Shown: positions 62,884 to 64,000 of the stretch, in pieces
Numbering within the stretch: position 1 is the stretch's first letter
Layout: every line of letters starts with the position of its first letter
DNA from: Chitinophaga sp. sic0106
GTDB taxonomy: Bacteria; Bacteroidota; Bacteroidia; Chitinophagales; Chitinophagaceae
Direction of reading: 5' to 3'
Assembly: GCF_019219075.1 (NCBI RefSeq)
Contig: NZ_JAHUWJ010000010.1
Span: forward strand, 167,067 to 231,066
DNA length: 64,000 nucleotides
Notes under the pieces: generated by a model
Told to the model about the DNA's origin: nothing
Databases searched by the model: none
The model's input: the letters and a program-made list of their open reading frames with translations, nothing else
Translations under genes and position numbers: made by a program

Positions 62884-63944
62884 TGATTAATTCTATTTAA
62901 AACTGATTTAGCAGGTACCTCTTTACCTCCTTCATAGAAATGTGTATTATTCAACAATGCCTTATCACTAGTTACCTGCCTTAATTCCCATTCAGTTATC
63001 TTGGATTTCTCCCACCAACTTTGCCCTCCAAGTTCATCTAGTTGCTGATATAATCCTACCCCTGGTTTAATTTTGGACACAGCATTCATATCAACTCCAT
63101 CTAGATTGAAAAATACCTTTCCATTAGTTACTTTAACCGCATCGGTAGCAAAGAGGAAAGATCCTTCAAAATTGATAAAATCCTGTTCCACTTCGGAATA
63201 ATTCGGAATTTTATTAAATGTTCTATAGTTAATCGCCCCTTTCGACTCAGCAAATTCTGATAAATTAGTATAAACCTCACTTCCATAAGACTTTGTTTTA
63301 CCAAACGCCACGTTTATAGGTTCGGTACTGTTTGATCCAGGAACCTTAATTGCAGGCTGGCTAACATCTACCTCTATACTTGCCTTAGGGGCTTGAGGGC
63401 CATTAGAAGCCCTTGGTGTTCTTGTCGAAGATGGTAGATTTAAATGTCCAGGTTCATGTTGCGCATTATGCATGTAAATTATCAGCGCTGCTGTAATCCG
63501 ATCCCCTTTAGTAGTAAAAGTCCCTCTTGGATAACCTAAAACATCTTCATCATTTCTCAAAACTCCGCGCCAATATTCGCTAGTTTCGGGCGTACTCCAC
63601 CAATTGCGAATTCCTCGCTGGAAATTATCAGCAGTTTGGGCTCTACTAAGGTTTACTCCAGGATTAAAAGAAATAACTCCAGATTCTAGTCCATCTATAT
63701 CAATTGCCCAAATAGGTGTATTACTTGCAAATTGATAAGGCGTTAATTCAGGATATTTGGGCGAAAGAGGATCTACACTTAAAAACTTCCCAATCCTCGG
63801 ATCATACACCCTCATCCCATAATCCTGCTGATTCCCTTCACCTTTGATTTCATTATCATTCTCCTTCCCATTAAACCCATACCAGTACCCACCCGCATCA
63901 TACCTGCTTACATACAGCCACATCCCCGACGGCTGCCCTCTCAA
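62880..63944 (-). CDS. Orphan Rhs C-terminal tip with unidentified toxin
   Basis: 354 residues from TTG 63944; the next ATG is 63923. An in-frame TAA lies just upstream, so the Rhs shell is missing. The first 85 residues are the core end: RYDAGGYWYGFNGKENDNEIKGEGNQQDYGMRVYDPRIGKFLSVDPLSPKYPELTPYQFASNTPIWAIDIDGLE. The variable part (about 90-354) has no family I recognise. The last 150 residues (EVEQDFINFEGSFLFATDAVKV..., GQSWWEKSKITEWELRQVTSDKALLNNTHFYEGGKEVPAKSVLNRI) form a likely toxin domain rich in polar and aromatic residues. The first 26 codons are identical to the other tip. Immunity gene overlaps by 4 bp. Confidence 0.72.
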   Translation of the reverse strand: MRGQPSGMWLYVSRYDAGGYWYGFNGKENDNEIKGEGNQQDYGMRVYDPRIGKFLSVDPLSPKYPELTPYQFASNTPIWAIDIDGLESGVISFNPGVNLSRAQTADNFQRGIRNWWSTPETSEYWRGVLRNDEDVLGYPRGTFTTKGDRITAALIIYMHNAQHEPGHLNLPSSTRTPRASNGPQAPKASIEVDVSQPAIKVPGSNSTEPINVAFGKTKSYGSEVYTNLSEFAESKGAINYRTFNKIPNYSEVEQDFINFEGSFLFATDAVKVTNGKVFFNLDGVDMNAVSKIKPGVGLYQQLDELGGQSWWEKSKITEWELRQVTSDKALLNNTHFYEGGKEVPAKSVLNRINQ

Positions 63945-64000
63945 AGAACTCCCAACAAGTTATACTTTTTTTTCAGATGAACTTTTTCATTTGAAAGAAA
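63867..64000. repeat. 134-bp direct repeat, copy 2 (Rhs tip leader)
   Basis: Copy of 56379-56512, 7488 bp away in the same orientation with two mismatches. It continues to the end of the window, so its real length is unknown. See copy 1. Confidence 0.9.

Overview
The window is bacterial chromosome from the phylum Bacteroidota, most likely a Chitinophaga-like soil or gut Chitinophagaceae. The evidence is the recurring promoter -7 element TAnnTTTG, an STN-type TonB-dependent receptor with its FecR, the TssD-type (Hcp-like) type VI tube protein, LytS/LytTR regulators, many SCKK-type lipoproteins, and Rhs tips with the YGFNGKEND...YDPRIGKFLSVDPL core typical of that group. The assignment to genus is inference.

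Layout. 1-8 kb: a truncated lipoprotein gene, TatD nuclease, type I asparaginase, AqpZ-like aquaporin, tRNA-Ser(GGA), a divergent HxlR/NmrA pair, two class C beta-lactamase-like serine hydrolases and a small outer-membrane barrel protein. 8-15 kb: a minus-strand type VI payload module (TssD, VgrG, an 872-residue PAAR-like effector with two cell-wall-active domains, and a secreted candidate immunity protein) downstream of a PAS-LuxR regulator. That regulator has a long leader, a hairpin and a perfect 24-bp palindrome at its promoter. 15-25.5 kb: a third serine hydrolase, a cysteine-free peroxiredoxin-like protein, then a six-gene same-strand run: LytS kinase, LytTR regulator, bestrophin channel and JetA, JetB, JetC of the Wadjet/MksBEF SMC family, with no JetD nuclease. 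25.5-31 kb: an HxlR regulator, a long regulatory-looking gap, cytochrome bd oxidase cydAB with an FNR/CRP-like site near position -41, a WYL regulator and a GyrI-like protein.

31-49 kb is core-like: acpP-fabF-rnc, an RND efflux operon (adaptor, permease, TolC), a glycerophosphodiesterase, an ECF sigma factor with an S41 protease lipoprotein, two further lipoproteins, and a FecR/TonB-receptor unit. 49-54.9 kb holds two intact and at least two decayed copies of secreted tail-fibre-like proteins. 54.9-64 kb is accessory: two orphan Rhs C-terminal tips, each followed by its own immunity gene, flank a mobile element made of two overlapping tyrosine recombinases, a CHC2/TOPRIM/AAA+ primase-helicase, a SymE-like protein and a divergent XRE repressor. 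Both tips share a 134-bp near-identical leader.

How it works together: the contact-dependent weapons (type VI payload, Rhs tips) and the SMC defence-type complex are the notable systems. The JetABC unit without JetD, embedded with a bestrophin and a two-component system, and the Rhs-tip/recombinase island are the strongest candidates for something not described before. All family assignments come from reading translated motifs; no database search was run.
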